A stretch of 64,000 nt of DNA from Pseudomonas ekonensis (lineage in GTDB: Bacteria; Pseudomonadota; Gammaproteobacteria; Pseudomonadales; Pseudomonadaceae). The notes beneath the pieces are model-generated. The model saw only the letters and a program-made list of their open reading frames with translations. It made no database searches and was not told the DNA's origin. This document shows, in pieces, positions 21,807 to 32,506 of this stretch (its first letter is position 1; each line of letters starts with the position of its first letter). A program made the translations under genes and the position numbers. The stretch is taken from positions 310,001 through 374,000 of the forward strand of contig NZ_JAHSTS010000003.1 of NCBI RefSeq assembly GCF_019145435.1. Direction: 5' to 3'.

Positions 21807-21825
21807 GCCGGCGCCATGAAAAAAC

Positions 21826-21850
21826 TGCCCGGTTCGCCGGGCATTTTTTT
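21826..21850 (+). terminator. intrinsic terminator after amtB
   Basis: TGCCCGG (21826-21832), TTCG loop, CCGGGCA (21837-21843), then seven T. Confidence 0.9.
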
Positions 21851-22021
21851 GTCCGGAATTTGTCATCTGCGATACCGCCGGAAGGTTTTCGCACATGGCT
21901 TCGGCGCTGTCGCAGGCGGGGGTGTTTATGCGGCCAATGGCTTACACCGCTGAAGGAATATTAGGGCCTTTGTTTTTTTCCAGAGCGCGCTAGAATGCGC
22001 CCCGAACGTGCGGAGAACTGT

Positions 22022-22447
22022 ATGTGGCAACAGACTCTGATAACCCTGCGGGCACGGCCCCGGGGCTTTCATCTGGTGACGGACGAGTTGCTGGCCGGCC
22101 TGCCCGGACTCAAGGCATGCAAGGTCGGTCTGTTGCATCTGTGGCTGCAGCACACCTCGGCGTCGTTGACTGTCAACGAGAACGCCGATCCGGCGGTACG
22201 TCGCGACTTCGAACGGTTTTTCAATCGTCTGGCCCCACAAGGAACGGACGGCTATGAGCACAACGACGAAGGCCTGGACGACCTCCCGGCGCACTTCAAG
22301 GCCAGCGTGCTGGGCTGTCAGTTGAGCCTGCCGGTTTCGGCGGGAAAGCTGGCGCTGGGCACCTGGCAAGGCGTTTACCTGGGGGAGCACCGCGATCATG
22401 GCGGTGCCCGCAAAGTCCTCGCCACCCTGCACGGTGAAGGGGCATGA
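22022..22447 (+). CDS. YjbQ family protein (UPF0047)
   Basis: A 141-residue protein of the YjbQ/UPF0047 family, small trimeric proteins with a metal-binding histidine site; some have a weak thiamine-phosphate synthase activity, but the physiological role is unclear. Signatures are [26 protein letters not shown] and the C-terminal [14 protein letters not shown] with its conserved Trp, Gln and His. The ATG at 22022 has CGGAG upstream; an earlier ATG at 21995 would add nine residues. It lies between amtB and sutA, as I recall in other Pseudomonas. Confidence 0.9.
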   Translation: MWQQTLITLRARPRGFHLVTDELLAGLPGLKACKVGLLHLWLQHTSASLTVNENADPAVRRDFERFFNRLAPQGTDGYEHNDEGLDDLPAHFKASVLGCQLSLPVSAGKLALGTWQGVYLGEHRDHGGARKVLATLHGEGA

Positions 22448-22548
22448 GCCGCTGGTCAGCAGCGGCGGATGATTTTTTCCGGCGACTTTCGACAGTTGCC
22501 TAAGCTGGTCTATAACTAATCTGCTTTTCGCAAGTCATGAGGTAGAAC

Positions 22549-22878
22549 ATGAGCGACGATGATCTGGAAAACGACGACCTCGAAGTAGGCGACGAAGACG
22601 ATACCGAAGAAGGTCTGGAAGCGGCGGCCGACGATGTCGCCGAGGACAGCGATGACGGCGGCGATGCACCTGCCCCGGCCGCTAAAGGCAAGGCCAAGGC
22701 TGCGGTCTCGGTCGACGAGCTGCCGAGCATGGAAGCCAAGAACAAGGAACGCGATGCCCTGGCCAAGGCCATGGAAGAATTCCTTGCCCGTGGCGGCAAA
22801 GTGGTGGAGGTGGAGGCCAATGTGGTCGCCGACCCGCCCAAGAAGCCCGACAACAAGTACGGCAGCCGCCCTATCTGA
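22549..22878 (+). CDS. sutA: RNA polymerase-binding regulator SutA
   Basis: A 109-residue, highly acidic protein. Residues 1-50 are almost all Asp, Glu, Ala and Gly. A short central helix follows (about 60-90: MEAKNKERDALAKAMEEFLARGG), then a conserved tail NVVADPPKKPDNKYGSRPI. This layout and the tail match SutA of P. aeruginosa, which binds the beta subunit of RNA polymerase and raises transcription of housekeeping genes, notably rRNA, during slow growth. Position after amtB and the yjbQ gene supports orthology. A terminator follows. Confidence 0.9.
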   Translation: MSDDDLENDDLEVGDEDDTEEGLEAAADDVAEDSDDGGDAPAPAAKGKAKAAVSVDELPSMEAKNKERDALAKAMEEFLARGGKVVEVEANVVADPPKKPDNKYGSRPI

Positions 22879-22898
22879 GGCGCGTCGCCCGCTTGCCG

Positions 22899-22927
22899 AA
22901 AAAGCCCGCCGTCGCTGCGGGCTTTTT
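22899..22927 (+). terminator. intrinsic terminator after sutA
   Basis: AAAAAGCCCGC and GCGGGCTTTTT pair around a 7-nt loop; the symmetric A/T flanks mean it could also stop the convergent HAD operon. Confidence 0.85.
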
Positions 22928-22968
22928 CATGGGCGGCTGAAAGGGCTGGCTCCTACGCGGGCATGGCG

Positions 22969-23676
22969 TCAGCGGGAGAGGGCATTCCAGCGCGCGAGCA
23001 CGGCCGGCAAGTCGGTCAGGCTGCGGATCTCGGCGTCCGGCAGGCGCTCCGCTTCCCAGGCCTTGCCCGCCGGGTTGAACCAGATCGCCCGCAGCCCGGC
23101 CTGCTGCGCCCCGGCGATGTCGTCCCCCGGATGGTCGCCGATGTGCACCGCCGCCTCGGCGCTCGCGCCGCCCCGCTGCAAGGCCTCGTGGAACAGCCGG
23201 GCGTCCGGTTTGGCGATGCCGATGTCTTCGGCGCACAGGGCGAACTTGAAGTAGTCGGCCAGCCCCAGCCGGCGCACGTCGGCGTTGCCGTTGGTGACCA
23301 CGCCCAGGGCATAGTGGTTGGCGAGGATCTCCAGCACCGGCTCGACCTCGGGGAACACCTCGATCTGGTGCCGTGCGTGCAGGAACACCTCGAAGCTCCT
23401 GTCCGCCAGGTCCGAGGCCTCGCCATGGGCGTAGCCGGCCTCTTCCAGCGCGTGGAACAGCACCCGCCGGCGCAGCGCGCTGATGCGGTGCTTGAGCCCG
23501 GGCTCGCCGGCCAGCACCCGTTCGCGGATGGCCCACAGGTGCTCCACCGGCACCGCGCCCAGGTTCGGCGCATGTTCGCCCAGCCATTGGCGCAGCACCG
23601 CTTCGGCGCTGAGGATCACCGGCGCGGTGTCCCACAGGGTGTCGTCGAGGTCGAACGTGATCAACTGGATGCTCAT
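22969..23676 (-). CDS. HAD superfamily hydrolase (phosphatase-like)
   Basis: A 235-residue HAD hydrolase with all four motifs: [10 protein letters not shown] (nucleophile Asp), VVTNGN (motif II), the Lys of [10 protein letters not shown] and [12 protein letters not shown] (motif IV acidic pair). The helical cap lies between motifs I and II, as in phosphoglycolate-phosphatase-like enzymes. Substrate unknown; such genes beside xerC are often described as YigB-like FMN phosphatases. Its ATG overlaps the xerC stop by 4 bp (ATGA), so it is the last gene of the lptM-lysA-dapF-DUF484-xerC run. Confidence 0.9.
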   Translation of the reverse strand: MSIQLITFDLDDTLWDTAPVILSAEAVLRQWLGEHAPNLGAVPVEHLWAIRERVLAGEPGLKHRISALRRRVLFHALEEAGYAHGEASDLADRSFEVFLHARHQIEVFPEVEPVLEILANHYALGVVTNGNADVRRLGLADYFKFALCAEDIGIAKPDARLFHEALQRGGASAEAAVHIGDHPGDDIAGAQQAGLRAIWFNPAGKAWEAERLPDAEIRSLTDLPAVLARWNALSR

Positions 23677-24572
23677 GAATCCTCGCCTTTGGTGCGTTTG
23701 GCCCGTGGATGGGCGCTGTCGTAGACCGCCGCCAGGTGCTGGAAGTCCAGGTGGGTATAGATCTGGGTGGTCTTGATGTCCGAGTGGCCGAGCAGTTCCT
23801 GCACGGCGCGCAGGTCCTGCGAAGACTCCAGCAGGTGGCTGGCGAAGGAATGCCGCAGCATGTGCGGATGCAGGTTCTGCCCCAGTTCCCGTTCGCCGGC
23901 GAGCTTGACCCGCACCTGGATCGCCCGGGGGCCGAGGCGCCGGCCCTGCTGGCTGACGAACACGGCGTCGTCCGCCGGATTGGCCAGGGCGCGCAGCGGC
24001 AACCAATGCTCCAGCGCTTCGCGGGCCTTGGCGCCCACCGGCAGCAGGCGGGTCTTGCTGCCCTTGCCGAGCACCTGGACCATGCCGTCGGCGAGGTCGA
24101 GCTGGTCGAGGTTCAGGCCCGTCAGCTCCGACAGGCGCAGACCGGAGGAATAGAACAGTTCCAGGATCGCCTGGTCCCGGCGCGCCATGAAGTCGTCCTC
24201 CACCGCGCCTTCGAGCAGTTGCAGCGCCCGGTCGGTGTCGAGGGTCTTGGGCAGGCGGCGCTCGCCCTTGGGGGGCGTCAGGCCGGTGGCCGGGTCGTGG
24301 TCGCAGAGGCCTTCACGGTTGAGGAAGTGATAGAGCCCGCGCACCGCCGAGAGCAGGCGGGCGAGGCTGCGCGAGGACTGTCCTTGGGCGTGGAGGCGGG
24401 CGATCAGGCTGCGCAGGCGCTGGATGTCCAGCGCCTGCCAACTGCCGATGTTCTGCCTGGCGCACCAGCCGAGCACCTTGTCGAGGTCGCGGCGGTAGGC
24501 CGACAGGGTATGCGGCGACACCTGCCGCTCACTGCGCAGGTGTTCGCAGTAAGCGTCCAGTTGCCGTTCCAT
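23673..24572 (-). CDS. xerC: site-specific tyrosine recombinase XerC
   Basis: A 299-residue tyrosine recombinase that acts with XerD at dif to resolve chromosome dimers. The N-terminal SAM-like core-binding domain spans about residues 1-90. The catalytic domain has R146 (GLRLSEL), K170 (GKGSKTR), H237 and R240 ([12 protein letters not shown]), H263 (LGHSDI) and the nucleophile Y272 (IYTHLDF), a complete set. Start 2 bp after the DUF484 gene ends. XerC rather than XerD is supported by the dapF-DUF484-xerC context, which is conserved in gammaproteobacteria. Confidence 0.95.
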   Translation of the reverse strand: MERQLDAYCEHLRSERQVSPHTLSAYRRDLDKVLGWCARQNIGSWQALDIQRLRSLIARLHAQGQSSRSLARLLSAVRGLYHFLNREGLCDHDPATGLTPPKGERRLPKTLDTDRALQLLEGAVEDDFMARRDQAILELFYSSGLRLSELTGLNLDQLDLADGMVQVLGKGSKTRLLPVGAKAREALEHWLPLRALANPADDAVFVSQQGRRLGPRAIQVRVKLAGERELGQNLHPHMLRHSFASHLLESSQDLRAVQELLGHSDIKTTQIYTHLDFQHLAAVYDSAHPRAKRTKGEDS

Positions 24573-24574
24573 GT

Positions 24575-25300
24575 TCAGCGCACCTTGCGCAGGGAACTGT
24601 TGACCCGTGGCAGCACGCGGCCCATGACTTCGGCGATGTAGCTCAAGAACAGCGTGCCCACCGAACTCTTGTAGTGCTGCGGATCGCGGCTGGCGATGGC
24701 GAGGATGCCGTGGATGCCCTGGTGGCTGACGGCGACCACGGCGGTGGAGCCGATCTGCTTGCGCTGCTCTTCGCCGAACAGGAAGTCCAGCTCATGCTCG
24801 CGCAGGCTGCCGCTGACGCTCTTGCCTTCGGTGAGCAGGCCGCCGATGGCGGTCTGCGCGTCGGCGTGGGTCACCCAGCGGCCCACCGGGGCCGGGTTGT
24901 CGCCGAGCAGGATCAGGCTCACGAACGGCACCTGGAAATCCTGGCGCAGGCTGTCCTCGACGCTGATCACCACGTCCTCGAGGGTCGCGGCGTCCATCAG
25001 CGCGAGGATCAGGCGCCGGGTCTTCTCGAACAGCCGGTCGTTGTCCCGGGCGACGTCCATCAGGTGCGAGAGGCGATGGCGCATCTCGATGTTGCGCTCG
25101 CGCAGGATCGCCATCTGGCGCTCGACCAGCGACACGGTGTCGCCACGCCGGTGGGGGATGCGCAGGGACGGCAGCAGTTCCTCGTGTTCGGCGAAGAAGT
25201 CCGGATGGGCCTCCAGGTAGGCGGCGACGGCGGCCGCCTCCATGTATTCGGCGGCGGATCCGGCGGACGGTCTGGCGGGGGCTTGAGGCTTGTCGGTCAT
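24575..25300 (-). CDS. DUF484 family protein
   Basis: A 241-residue DUF484 protein with a GAF-like fold. An N-terminal helix [19 protein letters not shown] and the helical [14 protein letters not shown] are the family hallmarks, and the C-terminal half (about 100-230) resembles a small-molecule-binding GAF domain. Function unknown. It sits, as usual, between dapF and xerC with gaps of 13 and 2 bp, so it is co-transcribed with both. The start at 25300 (MTDKPQ) is chosen over an open extension to 25342 that enters dapF. Confidence 0.9.
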   Translation of the reverse strand: MTDKPQAPARPSAGSAAEYMEAAAVAAYLEAHPDFFAEHEELLPSLRIPHRRGDTVSLVERQMAILRERNIEMRHRLSHLMDVARDNDRLFEKTRRLILALMDAATLEDVVISVEDSLRQDFQVPFVSLILLGDNPAPVGRWVTHADAQTAIGGLLTEGKSVSGSLREHELDFLFGEEQRKQIGSTAVVAVSHQGIHGILAIASRDPQHYKSSVGTLFLSYIAEVMGRVLPRVNSSLRKVR

Positions 25301-25313
25301 GGCTTCTGCTCGC

Positions 25314-26144
25314 TCAAAGACGCACTTGTCCTTCGTATACACGCACTGCCGGACCGGTCATCAGCACCGGTTGGCCGGGGCCTGCCCATTCGATGGACAG
25401 GCGCCCGCCCGGCAGGTCGATCGACAGCGGCGAATCCATCCACCCCTGGCTGATCGCGGCCACGGCAGCGGCGCAGGCGCCGGTGCCGCAGGCCTGGGTT
25501 TCCCCGGCGCCGCGCTCCCAGACGCGCAACTGCGCGCGGTGGCGGTCGATGACCTGGAGGAAGCCGACGTTGACCCGCGCCGGAAAGCGCGGGTGGTGTT
25601 CGATCTTCGGCCCCAGCTCATGCACCGGTGCGCTGTGGATGTCATCCACGCGCAGCACGGCATGCGGGTTGCCCATCGACACGGCGGCGATGTCGACGGT
25701 GACGCCGTCGACCTGCAGCGGATAGCTTTGGGCCTGGGCCGGCGCATCGAACGGAATGTCGGCCGGCACCAGGCGCGGGGCGCCCATGTTCACGCCGATC
25801 TGGCCGTCGTTGCGCACGTCCAGCTCGATGATGCCGCCCTTGGTCTCGACGCGGATCCGACGCTTGGCGGTCAGGCGCTTGTCGAGCACGAAGCGGGCGA
25901 AGCAGCGGGCGCCGTTGCCGCACTGTTCCACTTCCGAGCCGTCGGAGTTGAAGATCCGGTAACGGAAGTCCACGTCCGGGTTGCTGGGCGCCTCGACGAT
26001 CAGCAGTTGATCGAAACCGATGCCGGTGTGGCGGTCGCCCCACTGTTTGGCGTGTTTGGGCTGAATGTGCGCGTGCTGGCTGACCAGGTCGAGGACCATG
26101 AAGTCGTTGCCCAGGCCGTGCATCTTGGTAAAACGCAGCAGCAT
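25314..26144 (-). CDS. dapF: diaminopimelate epimerase
   Basis: The 276-residue enzyme interconverts LL- and meso-diaminopimelate, feeding both peptidoglycan and lysine synthesis. The two catalytic cysteines are in EQCGNGARC and [10 protein letters not shown]; the N-terminal [15 protein letters not shown] is diagnostic. The start at 26144 gives the standard length. It lies 4 bp after lysA, which uses its product, so substrate flow and gene order agree. Confidence 0.97.
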   Translation of the reverse strand: MLLRFTKMHGLGNDFMVLDLVSQHAHIQPKHAKQWGDRHTGIGFDQLLIVEAPSNPDVDFRYRIFNSDGSEVEQCGNGARCFARFVLDKRLTAKRRIRVETKGGIIELDVRNDGQIGVNMGAPRLVPADIPFDAPAQAQSYPLQVDGVTVDIAAVSMGNPHAVLRVDDIHSAPVHELGPKIEHHPRFPARVNVGFLQVIDRHRAQLRVWERGAGETQACGTGACAAAVAAISQGWMDSPLSIDLPGGRLSIEWAGPGQPVLMTGPAVRVYEGQVRL

Positions 26145-26148
26145 GGGG

Positions 26149-27396
<1,248 letters not shown>

Positions 27397-27405
27397 GGCG
27401 ATCCC

Positions 27406-27579
27406 TTAGTAGACGTCGTGCTTGTGTGCCTTGGAAGCAGGCTGGTGCTGCGACGACTTGGCTTGCTCGGTCGGATCCTGATCTTCGTCTGGCAGGTACA
27501 GCGGGCCTTTTTGACCGCAGGCCGAGACGAGGCAGGCAACCGCGACGAGCGCCGCGAGGGAAGAGATCAGGCGCTTCAT
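27406..27579 (-). CDS. lptM: LPS translocon maturation chaperone LptM (LppL/YifL-like lipoprotein)
   Basis: A 57-residue lipoprotein. The minus strand reads MKRLISSLAALVAVACLV then a lipobox LVSAC, followed by the diagnostic GQKGPLYLP and a hydrophilic tail ending KHDVY. LptM homologues help disulfide maturation of LptD in the outer-membrane LPS translocon; in Pseudomonas the gene has been called lppL. No Asp follows the lipid Cys, which fits outer-membrane sorting. It lies 9 bp before lysA on the same strand, the classic position. Confidence 0.9.
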   Translation of the reverse strand: MKRLISSLAALVAVACLVSACGQKGPLYLPDEDQDPTEQAKSSQHQPASKAHKHDVY

Positions 27580-27931
27580 GGCGAAATCCTTGAAAATGCG
27601 TTAATTGCGCCGGAGTATACCGGCGACCCGGCGGATTGCCTATGCGACGGGGTTCCCGTCCGGCGGGGCCTGTTCCGGCGGCGCAAGCGACTCCTGCGGC
27701 GCACCGGCTGACGCCTTCGTCGGATCGCCGCCCGGGGCAAGCCCGCTCCCGCAGGGGCGGGGGCGAGTGCAGAGTCTGTGGCCGCCGCAAACATTGTGGG
27801 AGCGGGCTTGCCCGCGAAGGGGCCGGCGCATCCGACAGGGCGGCGCCCGGTCGTTATTCTTTGCAATCGGGCGCCGTCGCTCGTATCTTGCGGCCCTTGA
27901 GCCTGATCCGTCATTTCCCGAGGTTGCCGCA
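27580..27931. other. intergenic region between lptM and cyaY (352 bp)
   Basis: Divergent promoter region of lptM-lysA and cyaY. Its main content is an inverted REP pair (listed separately). No further gene was recognised, and no clear -35/-10 pair was found. Confidence 0.6.
27725..27824. repeat. inverted REP pair (REPIN-like)
   Basis: A reverse copy at about 27727-27753 (GGGCAAGCCCGCTCCCGCA) and a forward copy at 27795-27822 (TGTGGGAGCGGGCTTGCCCG) face each other across about 40 bp. Confidence 0.8.
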
Positions 27932-28264
27932 ATGAGTCTGTCCGAAGCCCGTTTCCACGATCTGGTCGATGCCACCCAGCAGGCGCTGGAGGACATCTTC
28001 GACGACAGCGGCCTGGACCTGGACATGGAGAACTCGGCCGGTGTGCTGACCGTCAAGTTCGACAACGGCAGCCAGCTGATCTTCAGCCGCCAGGAGCCGC
28101 TGCGTCAGTTGTGGCTGGCCGACCGCTCCGGCGGTTTCCACTTCGACTACGACGAGCAGGCCGGCAAGTGGGTGTGCGAGAAGACCGAAGAGCTGCTGGG
28201 CGAAATGCTCGAACGCATCGTCTGGGAGCGTGCCGGCGAGAAGCTCGACTTCGACGAGATCTGA
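27932..28264 (+). CDS. cyaY: iron donor protein CyaY (bacterial frataxin)
   Basis: A 110-residue frataxin homologue that binds iron and modulates IscS-dependent Fe-S cluster assembly. The acidic first helix (DLVDATQQALEDIFDDSGLD) supplies the iron-binding surface; the sheet contains GVLTVKFDNGSQLIFSRQ and LWLADRSGGFHF. Full length. The DUF1289 gene starts one base after its stop, so the two form an operon. Confidence 0.95.
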   Translation: MSLSEARFHDLVDATQQALEDIFDDSGLDLDMENSAGVLTVKFDNGSQLIFSRQEPLRQLWLADRSGGFHFDYDEQAGKWVCEKTEELLGEMLERIVWERAGEKLDFDEI

Positions 28265-28265
28265 G

Positions 28266-28478
28266 ATGAGCACCGAGATCCGGCCCGCCAAGCCGCTCTA
28301 CAGCAACGTCAGCCCGGCGGTGCCTTCGCCGTGCAGCGGCGTCTGCCGGCTGGATGAGCAGAAGGTCTGCCTGGGCTGCTTCCGCCATGTCGAAGACATC
28401 CGCGAATGGCGCTCGGCGGACGACGAGCGCCGCCGGGCGATCTGCGCACAGGCGGTGGCCCGCAAGGCCCGGGCCTGA
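28266..28478 (+). CDS. DUF1289 family protein
   Basis: A 70-residue protein of the DUF1289 family with four cysteines in the pattern SPCSGVC...KVCLGCFR, suggesting a bound metal or small Fe-S site, though no function is established. The helix EDIREWRSADDERRRAI follows. Its position directly behind cyaY is suggestive of a metal-related role but this is inference. A terminator-like hairpin follows at 28559. Confidence 0.85.
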   Translation: MSTEIRPAKPLYSNVSPAVPSPCSGVCRLDEQKVCLGCFRHVEDIREWRSADDERRRAICAQAVARKARA

Positions 28479-28558
28479 CCGGCGGCCTTGGGTGGCTTGT
28501 ATATTTTTTGAGCTGTGATAGTGTCCGGACACGCCTCAACCCATCGAGGCCCGGTAAG

Positions 28559-28592
28559 AACCCCGTCTTTTTTGGCGGGGTTTTGCTTTTTT
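28559..28592 (+). terminator. intrinsic terminator before rnk
   Basis: AACCCCG (28559-28565) pairs with CGGGGTT (28576-28582) and is followed by TTGCTTTTTT. It closes the cyaY unit or attenuates rnk, whose start is only about 30 bp further on. Confidence 0.7.
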
Positions 28593-28620
28593 GCGCAGAA
28601 GAAAGGAGTCTGCCCGGATC

Positions 28621-29031
28621 ATGACCGCACCATCCATCACCCTTACCCGTCTGGACGTGCAACGTCTGGAGCAGCTGATCGACAGATTGCCTGAAGGCAC
28701 CCGCGGCGTTGATGAGTTGCAAACCGAACTGGACCGCGCCGAAACGCTGGTGAGCCACGATGACGTGCCCGCCGACGTCGTCACCATGAACTCCCGCGTG
28801 CACTGCCGCGAGGAAGGCAGCGGCAAGGACTATCACCTGACCCTGGTGTATCCGAAGCACGCCAATGCCGACGAAGGCAAGATCTCGATCCTGGCGCCGG
28901 TGGGCAGCGCGCTGCTGGGCCTCAAGGTCGGCCAGCACATCGACTGGCCGGCGCCGGGCGGCAAGACCCTGAAGCTGACCCTGCTGGAAGTCGAATCGCA
29001 GCCGGCCAACGGCGGCGACTTCCCGGTGTGA
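28621..29031 (+). CDS. rnk: regulator of nucleoside diphosphate kinase (Rnk)
   Basis: A 136-residue GreA-like protein: an N-terminal short coiled coil (TRLDVQRLEQLIDRLP) and a C-terminal FKBP-like GreA/GreB domain with LTLVYPKHANADEGKISILAPVGSALLGL. Rnk binds RNA polymerase; in P. aeruginosa it restores Ndk levels and alginate production in algQ mutants. An open extension to 28591 lacks similarity; AAAGGAG lies 14 bp from the ATG at 28621. It ends 7 bp from the end of cyaA, convergent, with no terminator visible between. Confidence 0.93.
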   Translation: MTAPSITLTRLDVQRLEQLIDRLPEGTRGVDELQTELDRAETLVSHDDVPADVVTMNSRVHCREEGSGKDYHLTLVYPKHANADEGKISILAPVGSALLGLKVGQHIDWPAPGGKTLKLTLLEVESQPANGGDFPV

Positions 29032-29038
29032 CCCCGCC

Positions 29039-31882
29039 TCAGGCCTGTTCGAGCGCCTCGTTCAGGGCGCGCTCCAGGTCGGCCTTGTAGCGCAGGTACA
29101 GATTGCTGGAACTCTGCCCGTCCCCGAGCAGGCCCGACAGGTCCAGGTCGGTGATGTAGCAGCGGTAGCGCTCGGTCTCCCGGCGCTGGCCGATGATCTC
29201 CCGGGCGACCACGCCGAACAGCTGGTCGCCATGCTCCAGTTCGCTGAATTCCCGTTGGTTGCAGTACAGCGTGACCTGCACCTGGCCGGGTGCGGCCTTG
29301 CCGACGATGGCCTGCACGTCGTAGTACGGTTCGTCCGCCGGGGTCTGCGGCGCCGGCCGCGCGTCGACCCGGCGCGCCCGTCCGGGGCCCTGGGGCAATA
29401 ACTGGTAATACAAAATCTCGAGGTCGGGGGCCGGGCCCTGATCCATCGGCGCCTGCGTCTCGCGGCGGAACTGGATCGATTGCAGGAAACGCTGCAGCGG
29501 CACCAGCAGGCTCTGTTCGTCGTGGTAGGGCAAATGCTGCTGCCATAGCGCATTGAACTCATCCAGCACGTACAGCTCGGCCTGCCGCTCGGTCACCCGG
29601 TAGAACACCTGAATGCATTCGGGCTGGCCCATGGGCAGGATCAGCGCCAGGTCGTGGTCCTCCAGCGCCATCGGATCCAGGTGCAGGGGGCTGTAGTGCG
29701 GGAGCTCTTCGCCCAGGTAATCCAGCAGCGCGGGCAAGGTGGCGAGCGCCGCGTGGCTGACCTGGCCCGGCACCAGCTCGAGGACGTGATAGTGCTGCTG
29801 GACCTGGATCAGGTAGCGGTGGTTGAGCCCGCTCAGCAGCAAGGTCTGGGCGGTGTCGACGATCTCCTCCACCCGGCGGGCGATGAACTGCGCGCGGTTG
29901 TGGCAGAAGCAGCGCACCTGCAGCTTCGGTTGCCGTGCGCCGCCCGGCAGGTTGTTCAGGTAGTCGCGCAGGCAGTCGAGCAGGGCGTGGGGGCCGTCGA
30001 AACGGTTGACCAGCACCTCGTTCCAGCTGTTGAGCGTGACCTGGTCGAGGGTCAGCACCAGGTTCTCGCGCACCCCGGCGTAGCTCAGGGAGTCGGTGCG
30101 CTCGGTGGTCATCAGGATGTTCAGGTCGCGGTGGTGCTTGAGCGGATCGACGCCGACGTTGACCAGCAACAGCACCTCGCTCGGCACGCTGGCGTGCAGC
30201 AACGGTTCTTCGGCGACGGTGGGCAAGGGCAGGGCGATGCTCTGCTGCAGGCTGCCGAGCAGGTTGAACAGCTCGAACTCGCTCAGGTCGCTGGTGCCGG
30301 GGTGCAGCGCCAGCCGGGTGCTGCTGTCGATCACGCCGTTGCGGTGGCACCAGGTCAGCAGTTCCAGCAGCTCGCGGCTGCGCTTGATCGGTGCGAAGTG
30401 CTCCCATTCCAGGGCCGTGAGGCTGCCGTTGTACAGGCCCCACTGGGTCTGCCCCGGTTCTTTCTTGTTGGGCGACTGCACCAGCGTCAGGGTGTCTTCG
30501 GCCAGGTCCGGGGCGATGCCGGGGTTGATGAATTCGATCTTGTCGGCCTTGCGCTCGAAGGCCGCGTACAGCCGCCGGCCCAGCACGTTGAGGTCGCGCT
30601 TGTTGATCAGGCTGACGGTCTGTTCGGTGCGGGCGAAGCGGGTCAGGAAGCGGTAGCTGTAGTTCAGCTCGTTGACCAGCGCCAGGCGCTCGGCGCTGAC
30701 CTGGCGCACCTTCCATTGGCTGCGGCTGTCGAGTAGCGCCAGTTGCCGCCGGTCCCAGTGCCATTCGCCTGCCAGGCGCTCGAGCAGCGAGCGCTGCCAG
30801 CTCTGGGTGCGGGTGCTGCCGGTGAGCTTGCGGTTGACCTTGAGGTACAGCGCCCGGCGCACCAGCTCCAGCCGCTCCGGTTCGTTGCGTGCCGTGAGGT
30901 ATTCCTCGATGCGCCGGTACACCACCATGTACGGATCCAGCTCGTCCAGGTCCAGCCGGTTGGCGAACACCGCCTGCTTGAAGCGCAGGCTCAGACACTG
31001 CACGTGCGGGTGCTCGCTGGCGTAGACCTCGGTCAGCAGCAGTTTGAGCACCGACTTGTAGGGCGATTCGATGCCCTTGAACAACTGCCACAGCCCGGCG
31101 CCGATGAACTCCCCCGGCGGGATGTGCGCCAGGTGGCCGAGGTCGAGGGTTTCGTCGGTGCGGATGAAACGCTTGGAAATCAGGGTATGGGTGTACTGCG
31201 CATAGGCGCTTTCTTCATAGACCGGCACCAGCCACCAGATCGGCGTGCGGCCGGCGAGCCAGATGGCCGTGCGGTAGAACTCGTCCAGCAACAGGTAGTG
31301 CTGGGTGGTGCCGCAGTCTTCGGAGCTCAACTGGCTGTCGCGTTCGCCTTTGACGAAGCGGGCCGGGTCGATCAGGAAGAAATGCGCTTCGGCGCCCTGG
31401 CTCGCGGCCCAGGCTTCGAGGGCCTGGCACTTCTTGCGCAGTTCGGCCAGTTCGTTGTCGCCCAGGGCCGGGGCATGGCAGACCCACACGTCCATGTCGC
31501 TCTGGTCGGCCTGGGCCAGCGTGCCGAGGCTGCCCATCAGGAACAGGCCGTGGATCGGCCGGGGCGGATTGCTGCCGTGGCGCGGCTTGTAGGAGAACGA
31601 GCGGGTCAGGCGCTGGGCCTCGGTGAGGGTGTCGGCGTCCGGTTCGTAGTTCGACAGCCCTGCCGGCGTGCTGCCCGACACGTAGCCGGGCAGCAGCGGA
31701 TGATTGACGTGGAAGAACAGCGGCAACAGGGTCAGCACGCTTTGCTGACGGGGCGACAGCCCTTCCCGCGCCCGGTTCAGGCGGCCTTCGTTGAGTTTGA
31801 GGAAACGTGCGCGCAGCTGGCTGAGCACCTTGCGGTCGATGCCTTCGTCCAGGTCGGGGCGGATTTCGTGGGTGCGGGTCAT
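29039..31882 (-). CDS. cyaA: class I adenylate cyclase (CyaA)
   Basis: A 947-residue class I adenylate cyclase making cAMP, the co-activator of Vfr/Crp. The N-terminal half (about 1-500) is catalytic, with the nucleotidyltransferase motif GSLGTLAQADQSDMDVW and SPYKSVLKLLLTEVYA. The C-terminal half is regulatory in enterobacteria. Length is about 100 residues more than E. coli CyaA, normal for pseudomonads. It is alone on the minus strand, with rnk convergent at its 3' end. Confidence 0.96.
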   Translation of the reverse strand: MTRTHEIRPDLDEGIDRKVLSQLRARFLKLNEGRLNRAREGLSPRQQSVLTLLPLFFHVNHPLLPGYVSGSTPAGLSNYEPDADTLTEAQRLTRSFSYKPRHGSNPPRPIHGLFLMGSLGTLAQADQSDMDVWVCHAPALGDNELAELRKKCQALEAWAASQGAEAHFFLIDPARFVKGERDSQLSSEDCGTTQHYLLLDEFYRTAIWLAGRTPIWWLVPVYEESAYAQYTHTLISKRFIRTDETLDLGHLAHIPPGEFIGAGLWQLFKGIESPYKSVLKLLLTEVYASEHPHVQCLSLRFKQAVFANRLDLDELDPYMVVYRRIEEYLTARNEPERLELVRRALYLKVNRKLTGSTRTQSWQRSLLERLAGEWHWDRRQLALLDSRSQWKVRQVSAERLALVNELNYSYRFLTRFARTEQTVSLINKRDLNVLGRRLYAAFERKADKIEFINPGIAPDLAEDTLTLVQSPNKKEPGQTQWGLYNGSLTALEWEHFAPIKRSRELLELLTWCHRNGVIDSSTRLALHPGTSDLSEFELFNLLGSLQQSIALPLPTVAEEPLLHASVPSEVLLLVNVGVDPLKHHRDLNILMTTERTDSLSYAGVRENLVLTLDQVTLNSWNEVLVNRFDGPHALLDCLRDYLNNLPGGARQPKLQVRCFCHNRAQFIARRVEEIVDTAQTLLLSGLNHRYLIQVQQHYHVLELVPGQVSHAALATLPALLDYLGEELPHYSPLHLDPMALEDHDLALILPMGQPECIQVFYRVTERQAELYVLDEFNALWQQHLPYHDEQSLLVPLQRFLQSIQFRRETQAPMDQGPAPDLEILYYQLLPQGPGRARRVDARPAPQTPADEPYYDVQAIVGKAAPGQVQVTLYCNQREFSELEHGDQLFGVVAREIIGQRRETERYRCYITDLDLSGLLGDGQSSSNLYLRYKADLERALNEALEQA

Positions 31883-32024
31883 GTCGGCTCGCAGGGCTCG
31901 GGGGCAGAGGGGCTCGCAATGCCGGGGAGTTTAGCGCCTGGGCAGGGGAATCATTAAGCTGAATTTGTTTTTTTGGCGCCATTTTTCCAGCGCCGGTGCC
32001 GGCAGGCCAGCCGGGCTGGCCCGC

Positions 32025-32048
32025 GGAAAACCCGTGGCAGGGGTTTCC
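32025..32048 (-). terminator. terminator-like hairpin after TIGR02647 gene
   Basis: Read on the minus strand, GGAAACCCC pairs with GGGTTTTCC around a short loop, 19 bp after the stop at 32067. The T-run is only four, so this is tentative. Confidence 0.35.
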
Positions 32049-32066
32049 GTGGGCGACAGGGGAGGG

Positions 32067-32315
32067 TCAGGCGGTTTCTTTGGCGACGTCGAGGATGGTC
32101 AGCAGACCCTGCACGTGTTCTGCGGCGTCACGACCCAGGCTGGTCAGGTAGCCGCCGTCGACCTGGTCGATGAGTTCTTTCTGGAACAGGCTCTTGGCGG
32201 CGGCGATGTGTTTCGGGGCGGCGGTCTGATGAATCTTCAGACCTTCCTGGGAACTGTCCAGGTTGAAGAGTGCGAGGACTTCCAGTTCGGCAACCAACTC
32301 AGGGGTAAGCGACAT
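32067..32315 (-). CDS. TIGR02647 family protein
   Basis: An 82-residue protein of a small conserved family found in Pseudomonas and other gammaproteobacteria. It reads as a single all-helical domain (LTPELVAELEVLALFNLDSSQEG; AKSLFQKELIDQVDGGYLTSLGRDAAEH) resembling a winged-helix scaffold of the kind seen in small DNA-binding proteins, but no function is known. It stands alone on the minus strand, upstream of cyaA by about 180 bp. Confidence 0.82.
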   Translation of the reverse strand: MSLTPELVAELEVLALFNLDSSQEGLKIHQTAAPKHIAAAKSLFQKELIDQVDGGYLTSLGRDAAEHVQGLLTILDVAKETA

Positions 32316-32474
32316 AAGGACTCCAGACTTTCTAGGAATTGAGCGACAGCGCCCCTAAGGTGAACCTGCCGCTGCGGCCTGTCCAGTGCCGCCGACCGGG
32401 TTTTTCCTGGATGGGGGTGGAGTCCAGTGTAGTCAGGCGCCGGCGACGGGCCGCAGAGATGGGTGACAAATTGT

Positions 32475-32496
32475 GTGGGAGCGGGCGCGCTCCCAC
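32475..32496. repeat. short REP-derived hairpin
   Basis: GTGGGAGCG (32475-32483) and CGCTCCCAC (32488-32496) form a compact perfect palindrome 11 bp after the stop of the minus-strand gene at 32507. Confidence 0.7.
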
Positions 32497-32506
32497 TGGA
32501 TCGGGC

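Noticed and set aside
20493..21896. 467-codon minus-strand open frame opposite amtB
   Set aside because: Low-complexity His/Arg/Gly composition; complement of amtB.
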